The translations under genes were made by a program, and so were the position numbers. From Urbifossiella limnaea (GTDB taxonomy: Bacteria; Planctomycetota; Planctomycetia; Gemmatales; Gemmataceae): 64,000 nucleotides of DNA. Where the stretch lies: positions 2,092,322 through 2,156,321 of the forward strand of contig NZ_CP036273.1 in assembly GCF_007747215.1 (NCBI RefSeq), written 5' to 3'. Shown here one piece after another: positions 1 through 9,937 of this stretch. A model generated the notes under the pieces. It was not told where the DNA came from and ran no database searches. It was given only the letters and a program-made list of their open reading frames with translations. How positions within the stretch are numbered: the first letter of the stretch is position 1; each line of letters starts with the position of its first letter.

Positions 1-137
1 CCCGACCGCGACCGCGACCCGGGTGCGGCGACCGACAGCGAGACGGTGATCGGCGAGTTGTTCGGATGTCTGATTGCGGCCCGCCGCGGGGTTCACTTGT
101 TGGGTGCCACAACCGACCGTACGGGGATATCCGTCCC
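1..137. other. Window edge without a supportable gene
   Basis: The frame starting at base 1 is open to about base 230, but it has no recognisable motif and runs into the next gene. It may be the tail of a gene starting outside the window, but no stop codon lies where such a tail should end. I make no functional call. Confidence 0.3.
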
Positions 138-1544
138 ATGCACGAAGCGTACCTGCTCGAGGCGGTCCGCGACCGAGTTCGCGGCTCGCGGCGGGACTGG
201 CTGCGGCTGACCGCGGCCGGGTTCGGGTCGTACATCCTCGCCGGCGGGCGGCGGGGGAGCCCGGTCCGCGGCGGGCCGCCCGCCGGCCGCGGACCGCGCG
301 CGAAGAGCAGCATCCTGCTGTTCATGACCGGCGGCCCCGCCCAGCACGAGACCTTCGACCCGAAGCCCGACGCGCCGTCGAACGTGCGCGGCGAGTTCGG
401 GGCCATCGACACCTCGGTGCCGGGGGTCCGGGTCTCGGAACTGATGCCGCACATGGCCCGGCAGGCGCACCGGTACGCGATCCTGCGGGGGACGTACCAC
501 CGGGAGAACGGCCACGGGCCGGCGACCCACTGGAGCCTGACGGGCCGGGTCGCGGTGCCGCGGCCCCGCACCGGCAGCGAGCCGTCGCCGGCGCGGATCG
601 ACCCGCCCTGCGTCGGCGGGGTGGTGCGGCAACTGAAGGGGGACCGGAACGGGCTGCCGGGGGCCGTCCAACTCCCCGCCCGGATCGGCGACCAGAACAC
701 CTTCCAGTGGGCCGGTCAGCACGCCGGGTACCTCGGCGAGCGGTACGACCCGCTGATGCTCATCGACGAGACGTGGGTCCCCGGCGAACTCCCCCCTACC
801 TTCCGCCCCAACCCGGCGGTGGGCGAGGACCGGCTGCGGACGCGGTCGCACCTGCTGCAGGAGTTGGAGGGGGCCCAGAAGGCGGTCACCGGGCCGCCGG
901 TCGACTCCCTCCATCTCCACCGCGAGCGGGCCCTCAGCGTGCTCGACTCGACCACCGCCTGGGAGGCGTTCCTCCTCAAGAACGAGCGGCCCGAGTCGAT
1001 CGCCCGCTACGGCGACACTCGGTTCGGGCGGAGTTGCCTGATCGCGCGGCGGCTGGTGGAGGCCGGCGTCGGGCACGTGACCGTGACGTGGTACCCCGAC
1101 CCGCCCACGAAGTTCAACTCGGAGGCCAACTTCGACACCCACAGCAAGCACTTCACCAAGATGAAGAACTTGCTCATGCCGCCGGTGGACCGCGCGTTCG
1201 CGGCGCTGCTCGACGACCTGGCCGAGCGCGGGCTGCTGGACGAGACGCTGGTCGCCTGGACCGGCGAGTTCGGCCGCACCCCGAAGATCAACGGCGGGGC
1301 CGGGCGGGATCACTGGGGGAACGTGTTCAGCACCGTCCTCGCCGGCGGCGGGGTCCGCGGCGGGCAGGTCCTGGGCTCGTCGGACGGGCTGGGGGCGGAG
1401 CCGAAGAACAACCCCGTCCACGTGTCCCGGTTCGTGGCCACAATGCTCCGCGCCCACGGCTGGGACGACGGGACGCCGGTCTACTCGGCCGACCGCCGCC
1501 CGCAGTTCTTCATGCCGGGCAAGCCGCTCGACGAGCTGTTCTAG
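138..1544 (+). CDS. DUF1501 family exported protein (alkaline phosphatase/sulfatase-like fold)
   Basis: A 468-residue DUF1501 protein of unknown substrate. The N-terminus carries SRRDWL followed by a hydrophobic stretch (about residues 17-36), which looks like a twin-arginine export signal. The family's first core block is seen as GGPAQHETFD near residue 65, and the C-terminal block GEFGRTP then GRDHW near 376-392. Most paralogues in this window have GGxSQ in the first block; here the serine is alanine. An in-frame start exists at 66, but the ATG at 138 puts the twin arginines at a normal distance from the N-terminus. A DUF1552 gene follows 98 bases downstream with its own ribosome site, so this is probably the head of the local plus-strand cluster. 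Confidence 0.88.
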   Translation: MHEAYLLEAVRDRVRGSRRDWLRLTAAGFGSYILAGGRRGSPVRGGPPAGRGPRAKSSILLFMTGGPAQHETFDPKPDAPSNVRGEFGAIDTSVPGVRVSELMPHMARQAHRYAILRGTYHRENGHGPATHWSLTGRVAVPRPRTGSEPSPARIDPPCVGGVVRQLKGDRNGLPGAVQLPARIGDQNTFQWAGQHAGYLGERYDPLMLIDETWVPGELPPTFRPNPAVGEDRLRTRSHLLQELEGAQKAVTGPPVDSLHLHRERALSVLDSTTAWEAFLLKNERPESIARYGDTRFGRSCLIARRLVEAGVGHVTVTWYPDPPTKFNSEANFDTHSKHFTKMKNLLMPPVDRAFAALLDDLAERGLLDETLVAWTGEFGRTPKINGGAGRDHWGNVFSTVLAGGGVRGGQVLGSSDGLGAEPKNNPVHVSRFVATMLRAHGWDDGTPVYSADRRPQFFMPGKPLDELF

Positions 1545-1642
1545 ACCGCCCGCCGGCGGGGGTCGGGGCCCTCCCCGCAGTGAGACGATACGCCACGACG
1601 CGGGTCGTTCCGCCACCGGACCACCCCAGCGGAGGAGACGAA

Positions 1643-3037
1643 ATGAGCACCCGCCCGCACCCGCTTCGCGTGGTCACGCCCGACCGACTGGACCGGCGGA
1701 CGGCGCTCGCGGGCGTGGCCCTCGGGGCCGGGGCGGTCGTGCTCCAGCCGTTCTTGCAGCGGCTCGCGGCCGAGGAGGCCGGACAGCCGCCGCCGAAGCG
1801 GTTCATCTTCGTCATGGAAAGCAACGGCCTTTACCCGTACCATGTGCAACCGAAAGGCGTCGAGAGGGGCAAGGGCGACCGGGTGATCGACCTGCCGCTG
1901 GCGGACCTGGAACTCCCCGAGGCCATCGCCCCGCTCGAACCGTTCAAGAGCCGGCTCGGGATCATTCAGAACCTGTCGCACAAGATCTCCGGCGGCGGCG
2001 ACCACGGGAAGGGGTACGGCGGCCTCGGCTGCTTCAACTGGCGGCGCGGGGCGGCCGGTCAGACCATCGACCACGCTCTCGGGTCCGCCCAACCGAGCAT
2101 CATCCCGGTGGTCGGGCTTTGCGTTCCGCCCTCGGCGGACGCCGCGTTCGCCAACTCCGTCTCGGCCAGCGGCCCGCGCCGGCCGACCCCGATGGTCTGT
2201 CAGCCCGACCTCGCGTTCCAGATGCTGTTCGGGAGCGTGGCGGAAGGGAGCGCGGGCAAGGTGCACCAGGCCCGGAACAGGCTGCTGGACTGGTGCCGCG
2301 CCGACATCAAGCGGGTGCGGGACGAACTGCCGGCCGCCGGCCGCGAGAAGCTCGACGTGTACCTCGACACGTTCGAGCAGATGCGGACCCGCCAGGATCG
2401 GTTGGCCGAGAACCGGGAACGGCTGCGGGCCAACCTGCCCGCCCTCGACAGGTTCGACTCCCGGCGGACCACGCAGCGGTTCGAGGCGCAGTGCGCGATC
2501 GCCGCCGCCTCGCTCGCGTCAGGGCTCACGAACGTGGTGACGCTCGACGCGGCCGGCGGCATCGGCCTGTACCACACCTGGACCGACCTGGGCGTCACCA
2601 AGGACGGCCACGCCATCGGCCACTCGGTCGAGGCACCCGACAGCGCGAAGTTCGCCGTCGCGATCCGCCGCTTCCACGCGGAGCGGGTCGCCGACCTGGC
2701 CCGCCGCCTCGATGCCGTGCGCGAGGGGAACGGCACGATGCTCGACAACACGCTCATCATCTGGATGAGCGACTCGGGCGAGGGGCACCACGGGTTCTGC
2801 GCCGAGTGGCCGCTGGTCGTTCTCGGCGGTCTGGGCGGTCGGCTGAAGACGGCCGGCCGGTACCTCCAATTCCCGCGATACCAGGAGGGGGCGCGGGAGA
2901 CCGCCAACCGGACCGTCCGCAACTTCTACCTGGCCCTGCTCCACGCCGCCGGCGACCGGCGAGAGGCCTTCGGCGAGCTCGACCCGCAGATGCCGGCCGC
3001 CGCCCAGAACGGCCCGTTGGCCGAGGTTCTGGCCTGA
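1643..3037 (+). CDS. DUF1552 family exported protein
   Basis: A 464-residue DUF1552 protein, of unknown biochemical role, normally found beside DUF1501 and DUF1592-type genes in planctomycetes. The ATG follows a strong purine-rich ribosome site (GGAGGAG at 1631). The N-terminus has LDRRTALAG and a hydrophobic stretch, consistent with Tat export. Family blocks include FIFVMESNG near residue 55 and MLDNTLIIWMSDSGEGHH near residue 366. It is exactly the same length as the second DUF1552 at 19023, which supports both starts. A long open frame that enters this gene from base 74 is a shadow upstream of 1643. Confidence 0.9.
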   Translation: MSTRPHPLRVVTPDRLDRRTALAGVALGAGAVVLQPFLQRLAAEEAGQPPPKRFIFVMESNGLYPYHVQPKGVERGKGDRVIDLPLADLELPEAIAPLEPFKSRLGIIQNLSHKISGGGDHGKGYGGLGCFNWRRGAAGQTIDHALGSAQPSIIPVVGLCVPPSADAAFANSVSASGPRRPTPMVCQPDLAFQMLFGSVAEGSAGKVHQARNRLLDWCRADIKRVRDELPAAGREKLDVYLDTFEQMRTRQDRLAENRERLRANLPALDRFDSRRTTQRFEAQCAIAAASLASGLTNVVTLDAAGGIGLYHTWTDLGVTKDGHAIGHSVEAPDSAKFAVAIRRFHAERVADLARRLDAVREGNGTMLDNTLIIWMSDSGEGHHGFCAEWPLVVLGGLGGRLKTAGRYLQFPRYQEGARETANRTVRNFYLALLHAAGDRREAFGELDPQMPAAAQNGPLAEVLA

Positions 3038-3276
3038 CCGCCCCCCGAAGTTGAACGAGCCAGGGGGGTGGGGCGGGGCGTCCGGGTTGGTTTTCGCGAC
3101 TACCGACGCGGGATTCGGAGCGGTTGAGCTAAAGTGTGGCGGACCCCTCCCCCGGCGGTGTACCGCCGCCGAGCGAGCCTTCCGACCCACACCCTGCCGA
3201 TGAGACCGTGGCTCCGCCGCGGGTGGTCGTGGTTCGGGGTTCCGATTCGACCAGTGGCCGTAGGTAGGGAAAGCCG

Positions 3277-4566
3277 ATGAAGCCGATCTTCGAATCCGGC
3301 GCCTGCACCTCGGGTCACCACCTGAGTCGGCGCTCGCTGATGACGGGGCTGCTGACCACGGCGGGCGGCGCGGCCGTCGCGAACTGGGGCGCGCTGGTTC
3401 ACTCGGCGACGATCGCCGCGGAGGCGAAGCGGTCGGGGAAGCGGTGCATCATGCTCTACATGGAGGGGGGAGCGAGCCAGACCGACACGTTCGACATGAA
3501 GCCCGGCCGGCGGACGGCCGGCCCGTTCCGGCCGATTCCGACGAACGTCACCGGCATCCAGGTGTGCGAGTTCCTGCCGTGCGTCGCCCGGCACGCCGAC
3601 AAGCTGGCGATCATTCGCAGCATGCGGACGCAGTCGGTGGACCACGGGATCGGCGGGTACCACATGCACACCTGCTACCCCTCCTCGCAGCGGTTCCCGC
3701 ACCCGGAAATCGGGGCCATGATCGCGAAGTACTGCCAGGACCCGGAGGCCGACCTGCCGAGCTTCGTCAAGATCGGGCCCACGAGCGGGGTGTACGGGTC
3801 GGGGTACCTCGGCCCCCAGTACGAGCCGTTCGTGGTGGCCGAGGACGGCAAGCTGCCGGGGTTCGCCAGCCCGTCGGCCCCGCCGGAGGTTCAGGCCCGG
3901 CGCGGCGAGTTGCTGAACTTCATGGAGCAGCGGTTCGCCGAACACCGCCCGGGTGAGCCGTTCGCGTCGCACCGCACGGCCGAACTGCGGACGGTTCGCC
4001 TGATGCGGGCCCGGCAGGCGTTCGACGTGAGCCGTGAGTGGGACCAGGCGAAGGACCGGTACGGCGACACCAAGTTCGGCCGCGGCTGCTTCACGGCACT
4101 GAAGCTGGTCGAGGCTGGGGTGTCGTTCGTCGAGGTCGGGCAGTACGGCCACGACACACACGTCGATAACTTCCCGATCTCCAAGGCGCTGTACTCGGTG
4201 CTCGACCCCGCCTGGGGTGGGCTGATGGACGACCTGGCGCGGCGCGGCCTGCTGAGCGACACGCTGGTCGTGTGGACCAGCGAGTTTGGCCGCACGCCGG
4301 CGATTAACAACCGGGCCGGCCGCGACCACTTCGGCCGGGCGTGGACGGTGGTGCTGGCCGGCGGCGGCATCAACGGCGGCCGGCACCACGGCGCGAGCGA
4401 CCCGGACGGCTTCGAGGTGCAGGACGACCCCGTCACCGAGGGGGACTACTTCGCCACCATCTACACCGCGCTCGGCATCAACCCCCGGGCTCGTCACTTC
4501 CTCGGGAGCCGGCCGATCTGGGCCACCCCCGAGGGCTCCCGGCCGATCCGGCAGCTGTTGGGGTAG
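3277..4566 (+). CDS. DUF1501 family exported protein
   Basis: A 429-residue DUF1501 protein. The N-terminus SRRSLMTGLL followed by an alanine-rich hydrophobic run is a likely Tat signal. The first core block is GGASQTDTFD near residue 64, with the serine present, and the C-terminal block is SEFGRTP near residue 335, then GRDHF. The final tryptophan of the common GRDHW is phenylalanine here. The 239 bases upstream hold no gene and are the likely place for a promoter of this and the following genes. The next DUF1501 gene begins 84 bases downstream. The substrate is unknown. Confidence 0.9.
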   Translation: MKPIFESGACTSGHHLSRRSLMTGLLTTAGGAAVANWGALVHSATIAAEAKRSGKRCIMLYMEGGASQTDTFDMKPGRRTAGPFRPIPTNVTGIQVCEFLPCVARHADKLAIIRSMRTQSVDHGIGGYHMHTCYPSSQRFPHPEIGAMIAKYCQDPEADLPSFVKIGPTSGVYGSGYLGPQYEPFVVAEDGKLPGFASPSAPPEVQARRGELLNFMEQRFAEHRPGEPFASHRTAELRTVRLMRARQAFDVSREWDQAKDRYGDTKFGRGCFTALKLVEAGVSFVEVGQYGHDTHVDNFPISKALYSVLDPAWGGLMDDLARRGLLSDTLVVWTSEFGRTPAINNRAGRDHFGRAWTVVLAGGGINGGRHHGASDPDGFEVQDDPVTEGDYFATIYTALGINPRARHFLGSRPIWATPEGSRPIRQLLG

Positions 4567-4650
4567 TCGCGCCCGCCGGAAGGCCGTCGGCGTGTTCGTC
4601 CGGAACGTGCAAGGCGTCGTCCTCGCCCGCTGAACCCCAAAGACCAGGTC

Positions 4651-5964
4651 ATGAGCATGCACCTTCCTTCAACCTGCGGCTCCCCGGAGCACTCGCTCAA
4701 CCGGCGGGCGTTTCTCGGCGGCGTCGGCGGTTTCGCCGGCGGGGTCGCGGGGCTGGACGCGCTCGGGAACCCGCTGCTGGCCGGCCAGCTCGAGAAGCGG
4801 CACAAGCGCGTCATCCTCCTCTGGATGGCCGGGGGGCTGAGCCAGTTCGAAAGCTGGGACCCGAAGCCCGGCCGGCGGACCGGCGGACCGTTCCGGGCGA
4901 TCCAAACCTCGGTTCCCGGCTACCGGATGAGCGAGCTGATGCCGATGATGGCGTCACGGGTTCACAAGTCGGCCGTCATTCGCTCCTTCAGCAGCCCGAA
5001 CACCGGCCACACCGGGGGGAGCGTGTTCGCGCTGATGAGCGGCGACCGGCAAGACACGGGGAACCTGCGGACCCCGTCATTGGGGTGTTTGTTGGGCCGC
5101 GAGCTGTCGCAACCCGGGATGCCCGAGCACGTGTCGTTCTGGAACGCCACCTGGCCGTTCAGCGGCGGCGACAAGCAGCTCGATTTCGCCCTCGACCTGG
5201 GGGCGCGGTACGAGGCGATCAACATCGCTGGCAAGCTGGCCCCCGACGGCATCCAGCTCCCCGCCTCGCTGACCGACGACGACCACCGCGCCCGCGAGGC
5301 GCTCCGCGAGCAGCTGGCGGCCCGGTTTCAGGAGCGGCGCGGCAGCAACCCCACGGTCGCCAGCCACGGCGGGTCGTACCAGCGGGTCCGCGGCATCATG
5401 GACATCGCCGGCCTGTTCGACATCTCCCGCGAGCCGCCCAGGACGCGCGAGCGGTACGGCCACTCGCTGTTCGGCCAGCAGGCCCTGGTGGCGCGGCGGC
5501 TGATTGAGGCCGGCGTGCCGTTCGTCCGCCTCACCGACGGGTGGTGGGATTCCCACGGCGAGAACTTCGAGATCCACGCGTCGAAGGTCCCCACCCTCGA
5601 CCGGGTGATGTCGGCCCTGCTCGAGGATCTGGAGCAGCGCGGCCTGCTCCAGGACACCCTGGTGGTGACCTTCGCCGAGATGGGCCGGACGCCGCAGATC
5701 AACGGCCAGCGCGGCCGCGACCACTGGGGGGCTTGCTGGAGCGTGACGCTGACCGGTTGCGGCATCAAGCCCGGGGTCGTCCACGGCAGCACCAACGCCG
5801 ACGGCACCGCCGTCGCCACCGACCGCGTCACGGCCGCCCAGTTCTTCGCGACCATCTTCCAGGCCGTGGGGATCGACCACCAGAAGGAATACACCTCGGC
5901 CGACGGCCGGCCGGTCCGACTGACCCCCTACAACACGGAACCGGTCCGCGCGGTGTTGGCCTGA
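4651..5964 (+). CDS. DUF1501 family exported protein
   Basis: A 437-residue DUF1501 protein following another family member by 84 bases. Near the N-terminus LNRRAFLGGVGGFAGG has the twin-arginine and hydrophobic pattern. Core blocks are GGLSQFESWDPKPGRRTGGP near residue 61 and AEMGRTPQINGQRGRDHWG near residue 342; the usual EFGRTP reads EMGRTP. The C-terminus (PVRAVLA) is typical of the family. A WD40 gene starts 33 bases downstream, and DUF1501-WD40 pairing recurs at 12932/11916 and 20437/21930, so the two are probably co-expressed. Confidence 0.9.
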   Translation: MSMHLPSTCGSPEHSLNRRAFLGGVGGFAGGVAGLDALGNPLLAGQLEKRHKRVILLWMAGGLSQFESWDPKPGRRTGGPFRAIQTSVPGYRMSELMPMMASRVHKSAVIRSFSSPNTGHTGGSVFALMSGDRQDTGNLRTPSLGCLLGRELSQPGMPEHVSFWNATWPFSGGDKQLDFALDLGARYEAINIAGKLAPDGIQLPASLTDDDHRAREALREQLAARFQERRGSNPTVASHGGSYQRVRGIMDIAGLFDISREPPRTRERYGHSLFGQQALVARRLIEAGVPFVRLTDGWWDSHGENFEIHASKVPTLDRVMSALLEDLEQRGLLQDTLVVTFAEMGRTPQINGQRGRDHWGACWSVTLTGCGIKPGVVHGSTNADGTAVATDRVTAAQFFATIFQAVGIDHQKEYTSADGRPVRLTPYNTEPVRAVLA

Positions 5965-5997
5965 TCCACCCCCCAGACAAACCAGTCGGAGCCCACC

Positions 5998-6993
5998 ATG
6001 CCGCCCCCCAACCCCGACCGGGTGAAGATCAGCAAAGCGGTGACGCACCCCGGCGATTTTCTGTCCGTCGTCCGCGAGCCGAACAGCGAGCGGCTGTGGC
6101 TCGGCCACGCCGACGCGAAGATCTATTCCATCGACTTCGCCCGGGAAAAGCCTGCAGCGACTGCCGTGTTCGAGGGGCACGAGAGTTACGTCAGCGGGCT
6201 GGGTCTGGTCGAGAACACGCTCGTGTCGGCGGGCTGGGACCGCAAGCTGGTGTGGTGGGACCTCCGCGACCGCCGGGTGGTGCGCACCGTCGAGGCGCAC
6301 GACCGGTGGGTCCGCCGGCTCGCGGTGAGCCGCACCGGGACGATGATCGCGACCGTCTCCGACGACATGACCTGCAAGGTGTGGGACGCGAAGTCGGGGA
6401 GGTTGATCCGGACGCTGACCGGGTTCGACGACCGGGTGCCGCGGTACGACAACCCCAACAAGATCTTTTCCTGCGCGATCTCCCCGGACGGCCGGCACGT
6501 CGCCGCCGCCGACGACGCGGCCCGGGTGCTCGTGTGGGAGGCGGAGTCCGGGCGGGAGGCCGCACGGTTCGAAGCCCCCAGCTACCTGGGGATTTCGCAG
6601 GGGGGCTACCTGTCCGCGTCGCGGATTTGCCGGATGGCGTTTTCGCCCGACGGCAAGTCACTGGCCCTTGCGGGGAAGGAGCGCGCCGGCGAGTTGTTCG
6701 TCATCTCCGGGCCCGGGCTGGTGCAAATCTTCGACTGGCAGACGGGACAGAAGGCTTACGAGCAGAAGGCGAGCGGCCAGTTCGAGTCGATCTACTGGCA
6801 CCCGCAGTCGGCCTGGATTCTGGTCGCCCCGTTCGCGAACGGCCCGCTGTGCTTCCTGGACCCGGCCAGGCCGCGCGTGATCAAGGAGACGCCTGCCACC
6901 ATCCCGACGTACGACCTGGCCGTCAACGAGGCGGCGGACGCGTTCTACACGGTCGGTAGCGGCAAGGCGCTCAAGTGGGAATTCTCCGCCTGA
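5998..6993 (+). CDS. WD40 repeat protein
   Basis: A 331-residue protein built of WD40 repeats. Repeats end in WDRKLVWWDL, DDMTCKVWDA and DDAARVLVWEAESG, preceded by GH-type strands such as EGHESYVSGLG. No signal peptide or membrane segment is visible, so this propeller may be cytoplasmic or may be part of a complex formed before export. It sits between a DUF1501 gene (33-base gap) and a DUF1549/1553 gene (33-base gap), consistent with one transcript. WD40 proteins usually act as binding scaffolds; no partner can be named from sequence. Confidence 0.88.
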   Translation: MPPPNPDRVKISKAVTHPGDFLSVVREPNSERLWLGHADAKIYSIDFAREKPAATAVFEGHESYVSGLGLVENTLVSAGWDRKLVWWDLRDRRVVRTVEAHDRWVRRLAVSRTGTMIATVSDDMTCKVWDAKSGRLIRTLTGFDDRVPRYDNPNKIFSCAISPDGRHVAAADDAARVLVWEAESGREAARFEAPSYLGISQGGYLSASRICRMAFSPDGKSLALAGKERAGELFVISGPGLVQIFDWQTGQKAYEQKASGQFESIYWHPQSAWILVAPFANGPLCFLDPARPRVIKETPATIPTYDLAVNEAADAFYTVGSGKALKWEFSA

Positions 6994-7026
6994 CGACCCC
7001 GTCCCACCCGCACGAGAGCCTCCACC

Positions 7027-8655
7027 ATGAAGGCGTGCCTCGGCTGGCTCACCGCCGGCGTTCTCCTGGGGTTGCCGTCCCACGCGACGGGGCAAGACCT
7101 TTTACCTCCCGGCCGACCGATCAGCGAGGTTATCGACCACTACGTCGATGCCCGGCTGAAGCAGGCCGGGGTCAACCCCGCGCCGCCCGCCGCCGACGCC
7201 ACCCTGGTTCGCCGACTGTACCTCGACCTCGTCGGGCGGATCCCCGCTGCGGTCGAAGCCCGCGACCTCGCCGGTCGGACACCCGACCGGCGCGGGTTGA
7301 TCGAGTCCCTCGCCTCGTCTCCGGCGTTCGCCCGCCACAACGCCAACGAGTTCGACGTCCTGCTCCGCAATCGAAACACGGACGTGCCGAGCCTCCAGCC
7401 GTACCTGCTCGACGCGTTCCAGGAGAACCGCCCGTGGGACGCCATGTTCCGCGACCTGCTCGGCACCTCGGAGCAGGCTCCCCCCGGGACACCGGTCAAG
7501 GCCAGGGCCGACGACTTCGTGCTCAAGCGGCTCAAGGACGCCGACGCCCTCACCCGCGACGTGAGCAGCGTCTTCTTCGGCCTGAACATCACCTGCGCGC
7601 AGTGCCACCGCCATCCGGAAATCAAGGGGCTGACGCAGGACTACTTCTTCGGCATGAAGGCGTTCTTCGCCTACAGCTACGAGTTCCAGGGCAAGCTCCT
7701 CGAACGCCAGTACGTCAAGGTGGCCGACTTCAAGGCCAAATCGGGCGAGGCGCGGCAGGTCTCGATGATGTTCCTGTCGGGAGTCAAGGTCGAGCTGTAC
7801 AACCTGCCCGAGCGGGAGCTCGTTGCGGCGGTCGCCGAGGAGACCAAGCTCATTCAGGAGAAATCCAAGGAGTACGCGAAAACCAAAGCCCTCCCGCCGC
7901 CGCCGAGTCAGAGCGCCCGCAAGCGACTGGCGGAGGTCGCGCTCGACGACACCAACCGCGAGAGGTTCGCCCGCTCGATCGTCAACCGCCTCTGGCTTCG
8001 GTTCTACGGCCACGGGCTGGTGATGCGGGTGGACCAGATGCACGCGGAGAATCAGCCGAGCCACCCGGAACTGTTGAGTTGGCTGGCCCGCGACTTCGTC
8101 GCCCACAAGTACGACCTGAAGCGCCTGATCACCGGCCTGGTCGGCAGCCGGGCGTACGCGCGGTCGAGTGAGTGGAAGGGAACCCCACCGCCCAAGGACC
8201 TGTTCGCCGTCGCCCCGACCCGCCCGCTCACCCCGGCACAGTGGGGCATGTCCTACCACATTGCCAACCAACCCGAGGTGTTCAAGCCGGACGACCCCGT
8301 CGAGGTGCGACGGAAGAAGCTCGCCGAGGTCGAGAAGGGGGGCGGCGTGTTCCCCTTCATCGAGCAGCCGTTCGACGACTTCCAGGTCGGCATCGACGAG
8401 CCGCTCCGGCTGAGCAACGACGAGAACATGCTCAAGGCGATGGGCGGCAAGCTGATCCCGGTGTTGCGCAAGCTGCCGGACACCCGCCGGCAAATCGACG
8501 AGGCCAGCTGGGCGGTGCTCTCCCGCCCGGCGACGGACGCGGAGCAGGAGCTGTTCGGCGGGTACCTCGAGCGGCGCAAGGACAGGCCCGACGAGGGTCT
8601 CCGGCAAGTGATCTGGGCGCTGTTCAACAGTCCGGAGTTCCGGTTCAACCACTGA
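7027..8655 (+). CDS. DUF1549/DUF1553 protein with CxxCH motif
   Basis: A 542-residue exported protein with a Sec-type signal peptide (residues 1-22, cleavage after HATG or close to it). DUF1549 fills roughly residues 30-215 and DUF1553 roughly 315-535. A CAQCH motif at residues 190-194 could bind haem c, but in DUF1549 proteins this single motif has not been shown by experiment to carry haem. Residues 275-305 are charged and may form a short helix linking the two domains. There is no N-terminal PSCyt1 cytochrome domain, unlike the paralogue at 49864. It follows the WD40 gene by 33 bases. Confidence 0.88.
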   Translation: MKACLGWLTAGVLLGLPSHATGQDLLPPGRPISEVIDHYVDARLKQAGVNPAPPAADATLVRRLYLDLVGRIPAAVEARDLAGRTPDRRGLIESLASSPAFARHNANEFDVLLRNRNTDVPSLQPYLLDAFQENRPWDAMFRDLLGTSEQAPPGTPVKARADDFVLKRLKDADALTRDVSSVFFGLNITCAQCHRHPEIKGLTQDYFFGMKAFFAYSYEFQGKLLERQYVKVADFKAKSGEARQVSMMFLSGVKVELYNLPERELVAAVAEETKLIQEKSKEYAKTKALPPPPSQSARKRLAEVALDDTNRERFARSIVNRLWLRFYGHGLVMRVDQMHAENQPSHPELLSWLARDFVAHKYDLKRLITGLVGSRAYARSSEWKGTPPPKDLFAVAPTRPLTPAQWGMSYHIANQPEVFKPDDPVEVRRKKLAEVEKGGGVFPFIEQPFDDFQVGIDEPLRLSNDENMLKAMGGKLIPVLRKLPDTRRQIDEASWAVLSRPATDAEQELFGGYLERRKDRPDEGLRQVIWALFNSPEFRFNH

Positions 8656-8687
8656 CCCCCGCCCGAGGGTCCCGGCTGACCGGTACC

Positions 8688-8709
8688 CCCGGGCGGGCTC
8701 GCGCCCGGG
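8688..8709 (+). terminator. GC-rich hairpin between DUF1549 and WD40 genes
   Basis: CCCGGGC pairs with GCCCGGG across an 8-base loop, directly after the DUF1549/1553 gene. There is no following T-run, so this is either an mRNA-stabilising or attenuating hairpin or a chance product of high G+C. Confidence 0.3.
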
Positions 8710-8757
8710 CCGGGAACGGCCGGTATGCCGCCCCCTCCACCGAACGGAAGCACGCCG

Positions 8758-9867
8758 ATGCCCACAGACTTCGCCGGTGCCAGCCTGTTGTTCACGCTCC
8801 TCTGGTCGAGCGACGTCGTCTCCGCAGTCGCCTTCATCGACAACGACAGGATCGCCGCGGCCAACAAGCGCGGCGACATCCTCGTCTGGAACCTCCCCGC
8901 GGCGGCGGGCGGGAAGGCTCCCGAACCGGCGCGGCGGTTGGTCGGGCACACAAACGAGATCAACCGCATGCTCGCCAGCCCGGACGGCCGGCTGCTGATC
9001 TCCGCGGGCAGCGACCGCACCGTGAAGTTCTGGGACGCCACCCTCACTACGGGCGACCCTGGCACGATCGTTCTGAACGACGGCATCGCCCGCGTCGGTG
9101 TGTCCGAGAAGGTCGCCAGGCTGCCCGCCCCGCCGGCCCCGATCACCGCCAACGTCTTTGTGCAGAAGCCGCTCCGCGTGCTAACCGCACACAAAGACTG
9201 GATCTGGGGCCTGGCCCTTTCCCGCGACGGCAAGACCCTGGTCACCGGCGACGAGTCGAAGGTGGTGATCGTGTGGGACGTCCAGACCGGCAAGGAACTC
9301 GCCCGGTGGAGTACGAAGCTGTGGGTGCGCGGGTTGGACATCTCTCCGGACGGCAAGACGGTGGTGACCGCGGAGAACTTTCCTCAACTCAGGGTCGTCG
9401 AGGGCGAGACGGGGTTGCGCGGGTGGGACGCGCGCACCGGAGGGCTCAAGTTCGACGCCAGCAAGGAGGTGAAGGCCGGAATCGCATCCGTCCGATTCTC
9501 CCACGACGGAAAGTACTTCGCGGCCGCCCGAGGCAACATCGAGAACGAAAACATCGGCGGGCCCGTCTACCTATTCGACCCCGTCACGGGGAAGAAACTC
9601 AACGAGCTCAAGCCGCCCCACCTCCGCGGCGCGACCGACCTCGCCTTTCACCCGGACGGCAAACACCTTTTCACCTGCGGCCGCGACCGGCTCGTGAAGA
9701 TCTGGCGGCCGGGCGACGGCGAACTCGTTCGCGAACTGGGCCAAACCAGCAAGGGCCCATTCGGAGAAGCCTACCACGCAATTTCGATCAGCCCCGACGG
9801 CAAGCGGGTTGCCGTTGCCGACGGAGCGGGTCAGGTGCTGATCTACTCGTTCCCGGGGCGCGAATAG
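8758..9867 (+). CDS. WD40 repeat protein
   Basis: A 369-residue propeller protein. Repeats are recognisable by their ends: KRGDILVWNL, SDRTVKFWDA, DESKVVIVWDVQTG, GLRGWDARTG and RDRLVKIWRPGDG. An in-frame ATG at 8725 exists, but GGAAG lies at a proper distance before the ATG at 8758 and the extra residues would be proline-rich, so 8758 was chosen. No export signal is evident. It is the last gene of the first plus-strand cluster and is followed within 70 bases by an IS630-type fragment, so any former downstream genes may have been lost. Confidence 0.86.
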   Translation: MPTDFAGASLLFTLLWSSDVVSAVAFIDNDRIAAANKRGDILVWNLPAAAGGKAPEPARRLVGHTNEINRMLASPDGRLLISAGSDRTVKFWDATLTTGDPGTIVLNDGIARVGVSEKVARLPAPPAPITANVFVQKPLRVLTAHKDWIWGLALSRDGKTLVTGDESKVVIVWDVQTGKELARWSTKLWVRGLDISPDGKTVVTAENFPQLRVVEGETGLRGWDARTGGLKFDASKEVKAGIASVRFSHDGKYFAAARGNIENENIGGPVYLFDPVTGKKLNELKPPHLRGATDLAFHPDGKHLFTCGRDRLVKIWRPGDGELVRELGQTSKGPFGEAYHAISISPDGKRVAVADGAGQVLIYSFPGRE

Positions 9868-9937
9868 TCGGCTGACGCTTTTGAGTTGCGGATTGCCCTA
9901 CGATCAGCTCCAGTGGGGCGATCGGGAGGAATCCGCC

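Noticed and set aside
93-1616. Long minus-strand open frame opposite the first DUF1501 gene
   Set aside because: It is a high-G+C antisense shadow rich in Arg, Pro and Gly without motifs; the plus strand carries clear DUF1501 blocks.
3041-3068. Possible C6/G6 hairpin after the first DUF1552 gene
   Set aside because: A 16-base loop with homopolymer arms is expected by chance at this base composition, and no T-run follows.
3100-4662. 520-codon minus-strand frame opposite the DUF1501 gene at 3277
   Set aside because: Antisense shadow of a real gene; no family motif or ribosome site.
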